DNA of 64,000 nt from Tenrec ecaudatus (taxonomy: Eukaryota; Chordata; Mammalia; Afrosoricida; Tenrecidae): the NCBI RefSeq assembly GCF_050624435.1, contig NC_134546.1:14655001-14719000 (forward strand). The letters run 5' to 3'. This document shows positions 1 through 11,450 of this stretch, piece after piece. Both the position numbers and the translations under genes were made by a program. Within the stretch, counting starts at the first letter, position 1; each line of letters opens with the position of its first letter. The notes beneath the pieces were generated by a model. The model ran no database searches, was not told the DNA's origin, and worked only from the letters and a program-made list of their open reading frames with translations.

Positions 1-143
1 TTGTTGCACGTACAAGTTTTCATGACCACAGTGAAATGTTTTCGTATTCCCCTTTTTCTCAAAGCTATCCATAGTTTGCTGTGATCCACGTAGTCAAATG
101 CCCTTGCATAATCAATGCAACATAAATAAGCATCTTTATCATA
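1..143 (-). mobile_element. RTE-clade LINE fragment (reverse transcriptase region)
   Basis: Antisense RTE sequence that runs off the left edge of the window. It aligns by eye, in the same order, with the RTE copies at 6230-6310 and 36100-36230, sharing phrases such as 'atccatagtttgctgtgatcc'. It continues at 1477 after a mariner insertion, so both pieces belong to one copy. No usable reading frame remains. Confidence 0.75.
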
Positions 144-1476
144 CAAAGGGAGTACCCCTAAAATATGAGGGGGGGAAAGCTCCGCTGGGTGGAGCTTTCA
201 TAATGGGCATTTTTCCCACTAAGCGAGCATCAAGCAACTTGCTCTGAGTTAGTGTACCCAGTCAGTGGCATTCCCTGGGAAGGTTCTCTCTGGTCACAGT
301 GAATATTTTTGTAAAAGCAGTTTGATCAAACCTCGTTTGTTTGTGATGGCCGATTTAAGAGAACAGAGTACAACTATGAAGTTTTGTTTGCTGCTTGGGG
401 AAAAAATGCGGCAGAAACTATTGTGATGTTAAACGCAGCTTACAAGGACAGCCCTATGGGAAAAACTCAGGTGTCCAAGTACTCTTTTCTAAAAAGGTGA
501 AATGTCAATTGATGACAAACCTCATTCTGGATGTTCGACAGCTTCCCAAATAGATGAAAATGTTGACAAAATTCACACATTTGTGCTGGAAGACTGACGA
601 CAGACCATTGAAGAGATGGGGAAGTTATTTGGACTGTCTTGGAGCTTGGTTCAGCAAATTTTCATGAAAGATTTGGGCATGAGAAAGTTTGCTATGATAT
701 TTGTGCCTTCGGTTCTGACTGACCAAGGAAAAAAGCATCCAGTGGAAACATGCCCTGCTTTGAAAAAAACACCTCTGAAGCAATCCAGACTTTCTTCCCC
801 AAGGTCATTACTGGTGACAAGACAAGGTGCTATTTCTACAGCCCATAAAGCAAACATTAATCAAGCCAGTGGAAGACATGTTGGTCACTTTGCCAAAAAA
901 TACGCTCGTCAGGTGAAATCAAAGATCAAGTCAATCTTTGCTCTTTCGATGTGAGGGGGATCATGCAATTGGAGTTCATTCCACCAGGTCAGGCTGTTAA
1001 TCAGCTTTCTATTTAAAGGTTCTGAAAAGATTGCTTAACAGTGCAGACCAAAAAAAGGCCTGATTTGTAGCAGACAGGGTACTGGTTCTGCCACTATGAC
1101 AATGCACCTGCTCACTCAGCCCCCTCGGTACACCAGTTTTTGGCAAAGAAAACAGCATGCCTCTCTAGCCCCACACACCTGATTCATCTGAGCCAGCTCC
1201 ACGTGACTTCTTTTTGTTTCCTCCAATGAAGAGAGGCATTAAAGGACAGTGATTTGACTATGTAAAGGAAGTGAAGGAAAAAAAGGGGGGTGGGGGTGCT
1301 GTCAGCCATCCAAATAGATAAGTTTGAAAAATGTTTCCAAGAATGGAATCACAGATTTGACAAATGATTTCAGTGTAATGGAGAGTACGTTGAAGGTGAT
1401 GAGGTTGTTTTGTAAAAAATAATTTACACACATAGCTTTGAAAAAATAATTCCAGTTTGGGGGAGGTGCCCACTCG
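144..1476 (+). mobile_element. Mariner DNA transposon, decayed, inserted in an RTE LINE
   Basis: The element is 1333 bp, the usual size of a full mariner, and is bounded by TA dinucleotides at 142-143 and 1477-1478. The flanking RTE reads continuously when the element is removed, which fixes the ends. The outer ends form an imperfect inverted repeat: CAAAGGGAGTACCCC on the left, against CGAGTGGGCACCTCCCCC read inward from the right. The interior carries a broken transposase. Confidence 0.8.
346..1245 (+). pseudogene. Mariner transposase pseudogene
   Basis: A relic of a roughly 345-residue DD34D transposase, the enzyme that cuts and pastes mariner. It probably starts at ATG 346. A one-base frameshift lies near 400 and several stops follow. 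The longest open piece (616-954) carries the second helix-turn-helix and the linker, including the residues LGLSWSLVQQI. The catalytic aspartate codons are still visible: GAC at 816-818 in a TGD context, GAC at 1098-1100 in an HYDNAPAH context, and GAC at 1205-1207 before FFLFP. The second and third lie 107 nt apart instead of the 105 expected for DD34D, so a small indel separates them. The protein is certainly dead. Resemblance to mariners found in other mammals and insects is from memory. Confidence 0.8.
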
Positions 1477-1686
1477 TATTCTTTGCTTTGATACAAGATC
1501 CATCTGACATCAACAGTGCTATTCCTTGTTCCACGTCCTCTTCTGAATCCAGCCAGAGCCTCTGGCAGCTCCTTTTCAATGCACTGTGTAACTATTGTCA
1601 GATGATCTTCAGCAAACACGTGATATTAATGATATTGTTCTATAATTTGAGCATTCTGTTGGGTAACCTTTCTTTGGAATGGATCT
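1477..1686 (-). mobile_element. RTE LINE fragment, continuation across the mariner
   Basis: Continues the antisense RTE of 1-143. The stretch beginning 'ttctttgctttgatacaag' matches the equivalent place at 36240-36270 in another RTE copy. It is lost at about 1686. Confidence 0.7.
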
Positions 1687-1945
1687 AAAGAGAAATAAAA
1701 TGCTAATATCCCACGATACAAATAAAAATTACCCCTGCTAACCTTCAGTTAAGGTGATGTGAGATTTTTTTCTTCTTTAATTTTCTTGGCATTCCCTAGT
1801 ATATATTCTCAAAATATTTTCATATTTAGGAAAAATATTTTTTAAGTCTTAAGAGTCATTTATTGTTATAACCCAGTTAACAAATCGAATCCAGGGGAAA
1901 AATAAGACAAAATCGATACTCTGAAGTTTTCTCTTGCAGTGATAA
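1687..1945. other. AT-rich intergenic stretch, nothing recognised
   Basis: About 260 bp of AT-rich sequence without a recognisable repeat, open frame or signal. Confidence 0.5.
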
Positions 1946-2120
1946 AAACCAAAACAAAACCCGAACTCACTGTCACGGAGTCGATGTGGTTTTATCATGA
2001 CACTGTAGAACAGGGTAGGCCTTCCCCTGTGAGGTTCTGAGGCTAACTCTTTACGGAAGTAGAAAACCCATCTTTCTGCCTCAAAACAGTTATGACCTTG
2101 CAGATGGCAGGCCCCGCTTC
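1946..2120 (-). repeat. AfroSINE fragment
   Basis: Antisense tRNA-derived SINE. It shows the 'gaactcactgtcacggagtcgatg' core split over a mutated tail, then the middle block (settled around 'cccctgtgaggttctgaggc') seen in other copies here. The tRNA-like head is degraded. Confidence 0.6.
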
Positions 2121-4047
2121 TCCACCAAGGCTCATCGTTCCAGCCAACCCACGACCCCAACAATAACACAGCTCTCCTTATGCTTTCTCTAGACCATTGG
2201 GCATGTCCCCAAACACCCCACTACTTATGGTCTGTGTGATTACAGGAACTAATGACTGGAAAGGTTTGCTCAAGAAGGGAAGGTGGGCAGGGCTGGGCAG
2301 GGGATTCAGATCTTGTCATGGTTTTGCAGTAACTTGTTGGGAAAGTCTCTTATCCCCCTGAGGCCTCCTTTTTGTCATTAAAAGAGTTGATTTTCAAGCT
2401 TCCATCAGCTCTAAAGCCCTATGAAATAATTGCCTCCTTCCTTCCCTAACCCGTGCCACCCCAATAGCTCACCACTGAATAATTTGTGGGTGGCACCTGG
2501 TAGACCTCCATTGTTCTTGCATGAATGAGTGACTATACGTGACCCTCCAGTACTCTAGGGAATCAAAGAATCCAACCGCAAACACTTTGGTCATCACATA
2601 GCTTTCCTCCCACATCATCTCCTGGTTTCGGGACCTCCCCAGCCTGACCTAGAGTGTTGTTCTCAACAAAGCATGGTCTCTAAGGTAGATTATGCACCTT
2701 GACCATGAGGAAAACGGAGTCATTCCTGCGGAACAGTGACCCTCATCATTTTCTGAGACATAACTGCCTTGTAGAACTGGTGGAAAACATTGCCTGCTCC
2801 TTGGGGGGTGGGAGGGGGCAGAGGGAGGAATGTTGGTGGGTTTTTTTCAATTAAACTTTGCTACCTATATCAGGAAATCACATACAGATCCTTGGATTCT
2901 ATGTTAAAGTTTCCTGGGGAGGAAAATATCCATGTACTCACCAAAGTCCCAGACCACTTTAGAGCCTGCAATGTGGAAAGGTAAGGAAGGAGGCTGTCCC
3001 GGAAACAGCACGCTGCCCCACAGCTCAGCTCAAACTCATGAAACCAGTCACCACCATGCGCCTGCACACTTACGGCCAAGGAGAACGACCTGTAGCCAGT
3101 GTTTACGAGGTTCGCGGTATTACTCACTTGATCTGAACCTCAACTCTCTGAGGTACAATTCTACTTTCAGGACACTCATTGTCTCATTTTTAAAATGAGG
3201 AAATACATGTCAGTGGGGGGTTAAGAAAGTTCCCCAAGATCACAGAGCAACAAAACACCAGGGGAAAGTTTGGCATGAGCTCTGCTTGGCTTTGCTTCAC
3301 CTTGCCTAGGCTAACCGTAACAAGCAAGTCACCTTGTTTGACTCAGTCACTGGAGTGAGTTTCATTTTTTAGGAAATGCTGATAATAAGTTGAGGTCAAG
3401 TGACTTGGAGCAGCGAGTCCAGCGGTGGCGGCTAGATGTCAGTCAAGCCTTCAAAGCCACTGCTTTCCTATCTCCGGTTGGAGGGAGAAAGTCAGGGGAC
3501 AGAAGGGCTGAGGGGCTTAGCACAGAGTGGGGGGATGGCGGCGGGGAGGGGAGTAAAGGTTTTTGTTAGTTGGTTTTGGGTTTTTTTTTCCATTTGCAGT
3601 GTCATTATTTCCCTGTCTGCTCATGACTGTAAACGAGGACCTGGAGACTGAGAAGCTCACAGCTTGAGACCATTGTCAATGACTGTCCTGAAATTCCGGG
3701 GACCAGGAAGCCACATGCCATGCAAAGCAAGCTGGACTCTCTCTCCCAGGGGCCTAAATGCCCCAGTTCTTTTAACCAAAGAGACTCCTGTTGTCTGCTG
3801 GTAGCTTCACTCAGAATCATAAATATTATAGGTTCAACTCCTTCCTCTTCTTCATCACTCTTATCCCTGATGGAAGCGCCTACTTTATCAAGAAGAAATT
3901 GAGAACTGGGGAAAAGAAACTATTTGCTTCAGTTTATATGGATAATTATTGAGCAGAAGAAGAATTCAAGTCTTCTGTGGACCAGGAATATGCCAGCTAT
4001 TTGACAAATAACTTATTGAACTTACAATCATTTACTGAAGCATTATT
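2121..4047. other. Mostly unique sequence with MIR-like fragments
   Basis: No gene. A MIR-like segment is plausible at about 2320-2425 and a better one at 3145-3290. The frames here are short and lack codon structure or splice context. A GC-rich patch lies around 3520-3560. Confidence 0.45.
3145..3290 (+). repeat. MIR SINE fragment
   Basis: Carries the MIR 3' order: an 'aaaatgagg' block, then a 'gttaagaaagttccccaag' block, then 'atcacagagc'. This ancient SINE is common to mammals. Confidence 0.6.
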
Positions 4048-4213
4048 ATAAACCCAAAATTAAACTCGATACCAACTCATAGCAACACTAACTGCAACTC
4101 TTCATGGGGGTGGTAAACCCTATCTTTCTCTTGCAGAGACGCTGGTGTATTCAAACTGCTGACCTTGCAGTTAGCAGTCCGACAACTAACCACTGCATCA
4201 CTAGGCCTCCTGT
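4048..4213 (-). repeat. AfroSINE
   Basis: Antisense SINE with most domains: the tail ('ataccaactcatagcaac'), the middle, and the tRNA-derived head ending 'cactgcatcactaggcctcc', which matches the heads at 28545 and 26185. Confidence 0.7.
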
Positions 4214-4489
4214 TATTCTACTTATAAATAAAGAAACTAATGGGCAAGAAGATAAAGAACTCACCAGCATCAAACAAGCAAAAAAATTATTTGGCCACAG
4301 AGAAGTCTGAATCAAAAGGTGAATGCCTTTATCAAAAATATTCTATTGGCCTTTAGAGCTGAGCAAGAAGTTCTCTTGGTTACAAGACTGTGAGGTGTTA
4401 GTCAACGTTCTTTGATTCCTCTGCACTCCCTTACTTATGTATGAGGGTTGCTCTCTCTCTGTTGCTCTCTTTCTCTCCCTGTCTGTCTC

Positions 4490-4490
<1 letters not shown>

Positions 4491-4539
<49 letters not shown>

Positions 4540-4543
4540 CTAT
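4491..4543. repeat. (TATC)n microsatellite
   Basis: About 13 nearly perfect tetranucleotide units, preceded by a TC-rich tract. Confidence 0.95.
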
Positions 4544-5079
4544 GCCTACTGCTCTGTTCATGTATAGACCTTGATTCAGGAAGAGCAGACAGAAAAAAAA
4601 AACATGACAGCCGAGAGAAAGCATAGTAGACATGATGTGGGAGCCAAGGACAAAACTTCTCCATGACTCCAGTGGGAACAGAAGCCAAAGGTCAGAATCC
4701 AAGAAGGAGCCATCTGGGATCCGATATGGAAGTATGTGACCCTATGTGGGACATAGTAGAAATTCCCTGTAGATTTTCCCCACTGTGGTTTGTTTAGGAA
4801 TCAGTTTTCCGAGCCTCTCTTTTATGCATCGAGCTGGATATATGGATCTCCTAGATATATGCCATACGGCCCACAGATGGCAGGCCCGGTGATCAGAAGA
4901 GATGAATGAAGTGTCCCAAATGCCAGAGTAGCAACAGTGCTATCTGTGTGGCATTGGAAAGAAGACATTTGTCTACCAACGCCAGATGTCAGTTGCCCCC
5001 ATCCAAATTAACAACCCGAGGGGCGGGGAGAAGAGGAACACAGTGGAGACAAGAAGTCCACCTAAAACAAGAAGAAAGA
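4544..5079. other. Unclassified intergenic sequence
   Basis: No repeat recognised with confidence. The short frames here do not resemble any protein I know. Confidence 0.4.
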
Positions 5080-5145
5080 CTGGACTTTCCACTCCTGTAA
5101 ACAGTTACAGTCTTGGAAACGCACAGGAAGGTTGCTATGAGCCAG
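5080..5145 (+). repeat. AfroSINE tail fragment
   Basis: Sense-strand fragment carrying the 'ttccactcctgtaaacag' and 'cagtcttggaaacgcacagg' blocks of the SINE, ending 'ttgctatgag'. Confidence 0.45.
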
Positions 5146-5302
5146 CACGCACATTTATTATAGTATCCACACTAGCCACACTGTGGAGAGTATAGTCTGA
5201 AGGTAAACTTAGGTTAGAGGGGGGGTGGGGGTGGACAGGAATATATATATTAACTGGAGACGCTAAGGAAACCACAAAATATTTTTAAAGTATAATTGAT
5301 AT

Positions 5303-6317
5303 GTTGTTGTAGTTGTTAAGTGCTGTGGAGTCTGTTCTGACTCATAGAAATGCTATGTGCAACCAAACAAAACGCTGCCTGGTCATGCGCTATGCTCACA
5401 ATTGTTCCTATGTTTGAGCCCTTGTTACAGCCACTGTGGCAACCCATCTTGTCTAGGGCCTTCTACTTTTCTGCTGCCTCTCTACCTTACCAAGCATGAT
5501 GTCCTTCTCCAAGGACTCGTCTCTCCTGACAACATGTCCAAAGTACGTGGAACCAAATCTCTCCATCTTTGCCTCTGCTTCCAAAACAGAATTGTTTATT
5601 CTTGTGACAGTCCATGGTACTATCAATATTCTTTGCCCAGCACCATAATTGAAATGCATCAATTCTTCTTTGGTCTACCTTATTCAATGTCCAATTTGCA
5701 TGCGCATATAAGGGGGCTGAAAATACTATGCTTTGGATCAGGCCCACTTTAGTCTTCCAAGTAACATCCTTGTTCTTCAGCACTTTAAAGAAGTCTTGTG
5801 CAGATTGACCCTGTGCCGTGTGTCCTTTAAACTCTTGGCTGCTGCTTCCATGAACATTGATTGTGGACTCAAGCAAGATGATCTCCTCAACAATTCAATA
5901 GTTTCTCCTTTGAGCAGGGTGACCTATTGGCCCAATGTTGGGAATTTGGGTTTTCTCTACATTGATTTGTAGTTTATGCTGAAAGCCGCAGTCCTTGATC
6001 TTCAGCAGCAAGTGTTTCAAGTCCTCCTCACTTTCAGCAAGCAAGGTTCTCTCATCTGCATAATGCATATTGTTAATAAATGTTCCTCCAATCCACATCT
6101 TCTTCTTCATGTAATCTGGGTGTGTTTTTATTATTTGCTCAGCATATTGACTGAATAAATATGATGAACGGATACAACATTGATGCACATCTTTCCTGAT
6201 TTTAAACTACAATTGCCTCTTGATTCATGTATGCTCTGCAGGAGTACAATGAAGTGATCTGGAATTCTCATTCTTCTCAAGGCCATCCATAGTTTGTTAT
6301 GATCCACAGAGTTGGTA
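5303..6317 (-). mobile_element. RTE-clade LINE, 3' half with RT domain
   Basis: A 1 kb antisense, 5'-truncated RTE copy. The left edge is the RTE 3' end, with a short TTG-rich tail. Reading the minus strand, the frame at 6188-5895 covers the RT palm, where the expected YADD box reads YADE, so a catalytic aspartate is lost. The frame at 5876-5487 covers the conserved C-terminal block (WTLNKVDQRRIDAFQLWCW). Stops and frameshifts separate the frames. RTE elements copy themselves by target-primed reverse transcription; this copy is dead. Confidence 0.85.
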
Positions 6318-6324
6318 TGCTAGG

Positions 6325-6600
6325 AAGGAGATATTTTTACAATCACATACAATGTTCAGCTCAAAGCAGATTAATTCAGAAAAACTGGAAATAAAAAGAA
6401 ACTAAGAAAAATATAATGAAGGAGGTAGAACATCATCATTATAATTAAAATAGATATTAAGTCAATTATATAAATCATATTTAATGTGAGTGGTCTAAAT
6501 ATACCCATTAAGAGGCAGGGGTTGTCAGAATGTTTTTTTTTAAAGATCAAAATGTACATGTCTATAAGAAACCCACTTTAAATATAGGGTAACTATCACT
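6325..6600 (+). mobile_element. LINE-1 ORF2 fragment (endonuclease region)
   Basis: Sense L1 sequence with the characteristic 'atttaatgtgagtggtctaa' and 'aagaaacccactttaaatat' blocks of the ORF2 N-terminal region. Short and heavily mutated. Confidence 0.65.
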
Positions 6601-7225
6601 TCCCAGTCCTCTCTCTCTCTCCTGACTACACACGTGTGTACACATACACCTCAAATTTAATTTTGTTATATAAATTAAGATTGGGTTCTTCCCATTTTCA
6701 ATACCATACCAGATCCTGCGTAATGATCAATCAAGAAATGAACACAAAGTGATTGAGATCTCTCCTGGTCCCACACCTTCTATAAACAATTACCCAATTC
6801 TCCAGTCAAAATCAAGGAAGTGCTTAACAGATGTGCTAAAGTCTTGCTCTTATATAAACAGCCAGGTTCTAACCCGCAGTTGAAAATTAGTTACACTTCT
6901 TAGGACAATGATGAAAGAACACATGCAAATGTAACCCACATGTGAGCTTTGATGTTTGTCCTACAGGGCCTGTCGGGTTACCATTTCATACTATGTAAAC
7001 GACAACTTCAGAAACAGAAAACTAAAGTGTCCTGTAAGTGGATGAAAATAAGCATTTCCCTACTTCAGGATACCCGTGTTAAACATCCTATTCTAAATCT
7101 ATTAGTCATATTCATTTGCCCATCTGACCTGAAAAAGAAGCTGAGATCTAAAATTTTCGGAACCCAACCATCCACTAAATAAAATAAATTTAAACCAGAC
7201 GTACAGAAAAGGCCAATGGGACTTG
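6601..7225. other. Unclassified intergenic sequence
   Basis: AT-rich and without a recognised repeat. The frame at 6949-7182 has no recognisable similarity. Confidence 0.4.
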
Positions 7226-7745
7226 TGTGATAGGTTTCATGTCGACTTGAATGGGCCAGGCTTCTCCCACGGTATGATCTAACACAGTGTGGTCCACTCC
7301 ATGATGGAATCTTTGTGAAGCAGCCAAGCAGCTGTGGGGAGAATAGACCTCCTTAATGTGGTCTCAGCCTTGATACGATGGAGGGAGATTTCATTCAGGC
7401 TGTGGCCTACTCTTAATATAAATTGACAGTGTGTGAAAGCTGGCTCACTTTATTGTTGGATTTGGATCCTGCCTCTTGTTTGCAGACTTCCTCTGAGATT
7501 CCCTGGTGACTTCAGGAGCCATCAGTGGATGGCCACCCTGGGAGTCATTCAGCCAATCTCAGGTTCATTCAGTTTGGCATCCACCAGCTTGGGGACTTCC
7601 TGCTTCGCATGATCATTATCCCCTGCAGCCTTCAGCTGACATCTGACCCACTAGCTTGAACCTGCCTGACTAGCCTTAGCCATTTCTACAATTGTGGGTA
7701 TCATTTGTTGATAGAAATGTTTTTCTATATACCTATACATAGAAT
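7226..7745 (+). mobile_element. ERVL-like LTR, degraded
   Basis: Begins TGTGATAGG and follows the block order of the LTRs at 31163 and 56196, with a 'gatttggatcctg' block and a long tail. A short LTR-end-like segment ending 'cagagtagcaca' sits at about 8320-8354, so later material may have split the LTR. The right edge is uncertain. Confidence 0.45.
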
Positions 7746-8039
7746 CTTTCAGTAGTTCAACTCATCTTAATTTTTTTCTTGAATTACTTCCATTTAAGAT
7801 ATGCTGAGAGTGTTCTTATTTTTTGGTTTCATAGCTCAAGGTCTTTGCACATTTTATTGTAATTTTTACTTTGTCATCTTAGCTACCCTTTGAAATTTTC
7901 TATTCAGCTTTGACTTCATCGATTCTTCCATTGGTCTTAAGTGCTGTATGTTAATGAGCAAACTTCAGGGTCCCGTCTGACAGCCACTGAGATCATTTCT
8001 TTGTTTCCTGTCTTTTTAACCACCTTTTGCTTTCTTTTC
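7746..8039. other. AT-rich unclassified sequence
   Basis: Could be LTR or older LINE material between two recognised elements. No confident call. Confidence 0.3.
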
Positions 8040-8322
8040 TCTAGAGACAAGGATGGTGAGACTTCATGTCAATATACATGAAGTGGACATGTTGTCAGGA
8101 AAGACCAGTCCCCAGGGAAGGACATAATGCTTGACAAAGGAGAGGGGCAGCATAGCAGAGGAAAACCAAGGACAAGATGAATCGACACAGTGATGGCAAT
8201 GATGGGCGCAAACATAGGAACAATTGTGAGGATGGTACAGGATCTGGCAGCCATTTGTTCTGTTGTGCACAGAGTTGCTATGAGTTGGAATGAATTCAAT
8301 GACACCTAACAACAATAACTTC
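8040..8322 (+). mobile_element. RTE LINE 3' end
   Basis: Sense 3' terminal portion of an RTE. It ends with 'ttgctatgagttggaatg', 'acacctaacaacaataa', the tail motif that also closes the antisense copies at 34985 and 5320. Confidence 0.75.
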
Positions 8323-8354
8323 TGGGTGTGTGTCTCTAGACAACCCAGAGTAGC

Positions 8355-8799
8355 ACATTTGTTACCAGCAATGGTTCTATAAAAGTAAAACCACAGAGAT
8401 AAGATTTCTTAATTTGTCCTTAAGAAGTCTGATTAGTCAGAAAGGCACTGAGAATTTGGTCTCTGTTTGTACAAGTAAAATTCTCACTATTAGTAAAGAG
8501 GTTCTTTCATGGTGTGAGGAGGAAAACTTAATAGCCAAAATAGCACCACCAGGAAAGGAAGTGAATCTCTCAGTAATCATATGTTTACTGTATTTTCTAC
8601 AATTTAAATAAGGACTAGAAATATAGGCAAGCTGGTGCTTGGGACTGCTTACAACAGACAAACTGGTAACAGAAAGAGATGACCTCAGAGCTTCCTAAGT
8701 CCAGCTTAAATTCTTCATAAAATACCTCCAAAATTCTACTTATGTCTTGACAGAAAGGCCTTATTTCTTCTAGTAACAGAAGGAATGTTTCTAAAAACT
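8355..8799. other. Unclassified intergenic sequence
   Basis: No confident repeat or gene. The frame at 8414-8611 looks like chance. Confidence 0.35.
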
Positions 8800-9190
8800 A
8801 TGAGTAGCTGAATTACAATGGCAATTGGATTCTCAACCAAAAAAGTATATCTGATACTAAAGTGAGGGCATTAATTGGAAAGACATGGGACCCTGAAACC
8901 TGGGATGGGACTATTTGAGCTGATAAGCCAAAATATGGGGACACTGAGCCTATAGATTCCATTGGCCCCTCCAGCCACTCTTCTCACCCCTCCCATCAGA
9001 GGAGATTAATCCCCTCTCAGTGAAGCCATTATGCTCACCCCCACCACCACTGGGAGATATTAGCCCAAAGGCTGATAGGGTACCGGGGCTAAGCTATGAC
9101 TGCATGTTCCCAGGAAACACTCTCACTACCTGTTATTGCTTCTAGAACTGTAACTGGACTTGAGGCACAGGGAGACCCCACCCCAAAGGA
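8800..9190 (+). mobile_element. ERVL-type internal region fragment
   Basis: Old proviral internal sequence, upstream part, by resemblance to class III (ERVL/MaLR) internal regions. No open frame survives. It is grouped with 9550-10298 and 10820-11340 because the three follow in consistent order. The assignment is from memory of family structure and is tentative. Confidence 0.35.
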
Positions 9191-9194
9191 GAAG

Positions 9195-9550
9195 TCTAGA
9201 TGGTGACCCAAGAAGAGGTGCACTGCACTCCTGGAGAACTGCTAGCACAGGAGGAGTGGATGCGTAATGATAATAACTGAAACGAGGGGATATCGGAATA
9301 TGGGGTGGGGTGGTAGGGAGGGATAGTGGGTTTCAGGAGTAAATAGTGAAGATGGAAATGGGGAGAGAGCATCAGAACAGACCTCGGTTGCATACTTCAT
9401 CAAAAAGACGAGGTAACCATGGAAGGTGGGGTGTGTGTGTGTGAATACTCTAAAATTGATGTGGTAATGATTGTACAATTCTCCTTGATATGATTGAATT
9501 ATTGAATTCTGTGACAGGTAAACTGTAGCCAATAAAGCTGTTGGGGGGAA
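9195..9550 (+). mobile_element. L1-type 3' end, old copy
   Basis: Shares the order 'taataactgaaacg', then 'attgaattattgaattctg', then 'gccaataaagctg' with the copy ending at 19215. An AATAAA-like signal is followed by an A-rich end. 5' truncated. Confidence 0.55.
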
Positions 9551-10298
9551 AATAAAGGACTGCTAGAGTTTTCTAATCTGCACAAACAGAAACAAGGGGA
9601 AAATGGTGTAAGTTCTAATAGTCAGTCTCAGTTTATTGATATGGGCCCACTAAGCAGTGATTCTTATATCTGAGGTCAAGTGGTTCGGAGAGGATCTAAT
9701 AGTTTATCTTGTTGGTTTGCTGAAGCATGGGATTTCCTACCCAAGTCAAGTTGAAGTGCCAAACCTACCTTGGTATACTATAAACAAAGCCATGCAAAGC
9801 TGTGCTTAGGGAAATTGGCATGCTGGAGTGGGGTTAGCAGGGTAAACCCAATGACCCACAGACGGGGTGCTCTGAGTAAGCACCTTTTACCAACACACTA
9901 AGAAACAAATCTGTAAAAGGAGCCCCGGCATCTCTACAGACTGCTGTGATTACAATTTTATGTCAGCCAGGCTTGAGAATTGGAACTGTCCTGATTAAAT
10001 TCAGACACTTATCTACAATGAGGCTGATTGGACCCCTGATGGTAGTGGCCAAGTGGAAGCACTCGAATGACAGAGACAAGGTGGGTGTGGTTCTCCTAAT
10101 GAACAGCATTATCAAAGTAGCAAGCACAAGAACCTGGCTCCCATGGACCTTTAACACTGGCTACTCAGACAGGGTGTTCCTAGAAGGAAAATAGTTGGGA
10201 AGCCTATGAAATATTTACTTGGTCTCTGCAAGCAGAAGATTTTCTAGATCAGGTGAATGACAGTCTAACTCAAATCACCCGAATAGAGAGTCACCAAC
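9551..10298 (+). mobile_element. ERVL-type internal region fragment
   Basis: Continues the decayed proviral interior. No intact frame; the longest run (9946-10194) is 82 codons. Interrupted on the right by a solo LTR with its own target duplication. Confidence 0.35.
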
Positions 10299-10814
10299 TG
10301 TGCTAGGCTGGGTTGACTAGAGAAACGGGGCACTTCTATATGTACAAGAAAGAGCTTATGTCAAAGAATAGTTGTATATTAATAAAATGTCCTGACCCAG
10401 TCCAGATCAAGTCCATAAGTTAGCCCATAAGTCTGATACTAGTTAGCCCATAAGTCTGATGCTAGTTAGCCCATAAGTCTGATGCTAGTCCATAAATCAC
10501 TCTTCAGATTCACACTGCCACATGCAAGGATGCAGAGTGCAGGAGCATCACCAGCCAGCCCGTCGGTGCAAAGTCTTTGTGGATTCAATGATTGGAAGTA
10601 CCACAGGGCTGTCGCAAGTCTCAGTGTGGCTCCAGCAATTCACTCAGGCAACGTGCTAGTCTGACCACCAGGGTGGAAAGGGGAAGAAGCTGACCTCGAA
10701 GAACCATTTATCTCTGCTGCCCACCAATCAAGCTGTGACCTGATTGACAGGCTAAACTCTACCCATCTGTTCCTACGGGAGTAATGTTGGCACATACACA
10801 AAACCCCTATCACA
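10299..10814 (-). mobile_element. Solo LTR, ERVL-like family
   Basis: A 516 bp antisense LTR with TG...CA ends (plus-strand reading TGTGCTAGG ... ATCACA). A perfect 5 bp target duplication, CCAAC, lies at 10294-10298 and 10815-10819. The sequence is collinear with the LTRs at 12925, 36606 and 41705. It contains a 23 bp unit repeated three times at 10420-10488. There is no attached internal region in the same orientation, so it is a recombined solo LTR. Confidence 0.8.
10420..10488. repeat. 3 x 23 bp tandem repeat inside the LTR
   Basis: Three consecutive 23 bp units beginning TTAGCCCATAAGTCTGAT, at 10420, 10443 and 10466. The related LTRs here have a single copy of this motif. Confidence 0.9.
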
Positions 10815-10819
10815 CCAAC

Positions 10820-11340
10820 CCTCCAACTTTTCCCAAACTTGAGCCAATTTACAGACCCACAAACTCTTGAATGAAGGGAATCTAGGTTCCTTTGAGGAAA
10901 GACACTAAACCACCAAAGGCCCATACTCTTACTCCTTCTCCCAGCCTTCCTCAAAGGATCCGTGGCCTTTCACATGAGTGACTCTTCATTGAGAAAAAAG
11001 AAAAAGATCAGACTCTTCTGGGATTACTGACCACTGGCTCTGAATTGATATTAATTCAAAATGTGTTGAAGACCCACCAGAGTGAGAGCATATGGAGGTT
11101 AAGTGATTAATAAAATATCAGCTCAATTTTGTCTCACAGTGGGACAAGAGGGTCTCTGAACACGTCATGTAGTAGTGTCTTCATTTCCACAAGGCATTGT
11201 TGGAGTCGGCATATTCAGCAATAGGTAGAATCCCTATATTGGTTCTTCGAAATGTAGAATAAGGGCTATTACTGAAGAAAAAGCCAAGTGGAAGCCATTA
11301 GAACTGCTTCTACTTATTACTAGAGAAAAAAATCGTATGC
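10820..11340 (+). pseudogene. ERVL-type protease/pol remnant
   Basis: Sense-strand remains of an endogenous class III retrovirus at the protease to pol boundary. Around 11017-11047 a short motif resembles the aspartic-protease active site, but the residue expected to be the catalytic aspartate reads as another residue. Stops and frameshifts are present throughout and the product is dead. The family call rests on remembered block order, not on an alignment. Confidence 0.45.
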
Positions 11341-11450
11341 CCAGAGAACACTCTCTAATTCAGTCTATGAAACCAGCATACATTTTACTTCTTAAAGATT
11401 TATTTTCCTCCCCCCTCTCCTACTCCTCTCCTCCTCCCCCCATTTTCCCT

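Noticed and set aside
5357..5752. 131-codon plus-strand frame
   Set aside because: Complement of the RTE C-terminal and 3' UTR region.
10420..10488. CRISPR-like short regular repeats
   Set aside because: The three 23 bp units are contiguous with no spacers and lie in a mammalian LTR.
10820..11340. Intact retroviral protease/pol gene
   Set aside because: Stops, frameshifts and a changed active-site position; only a decayed remnant remains.
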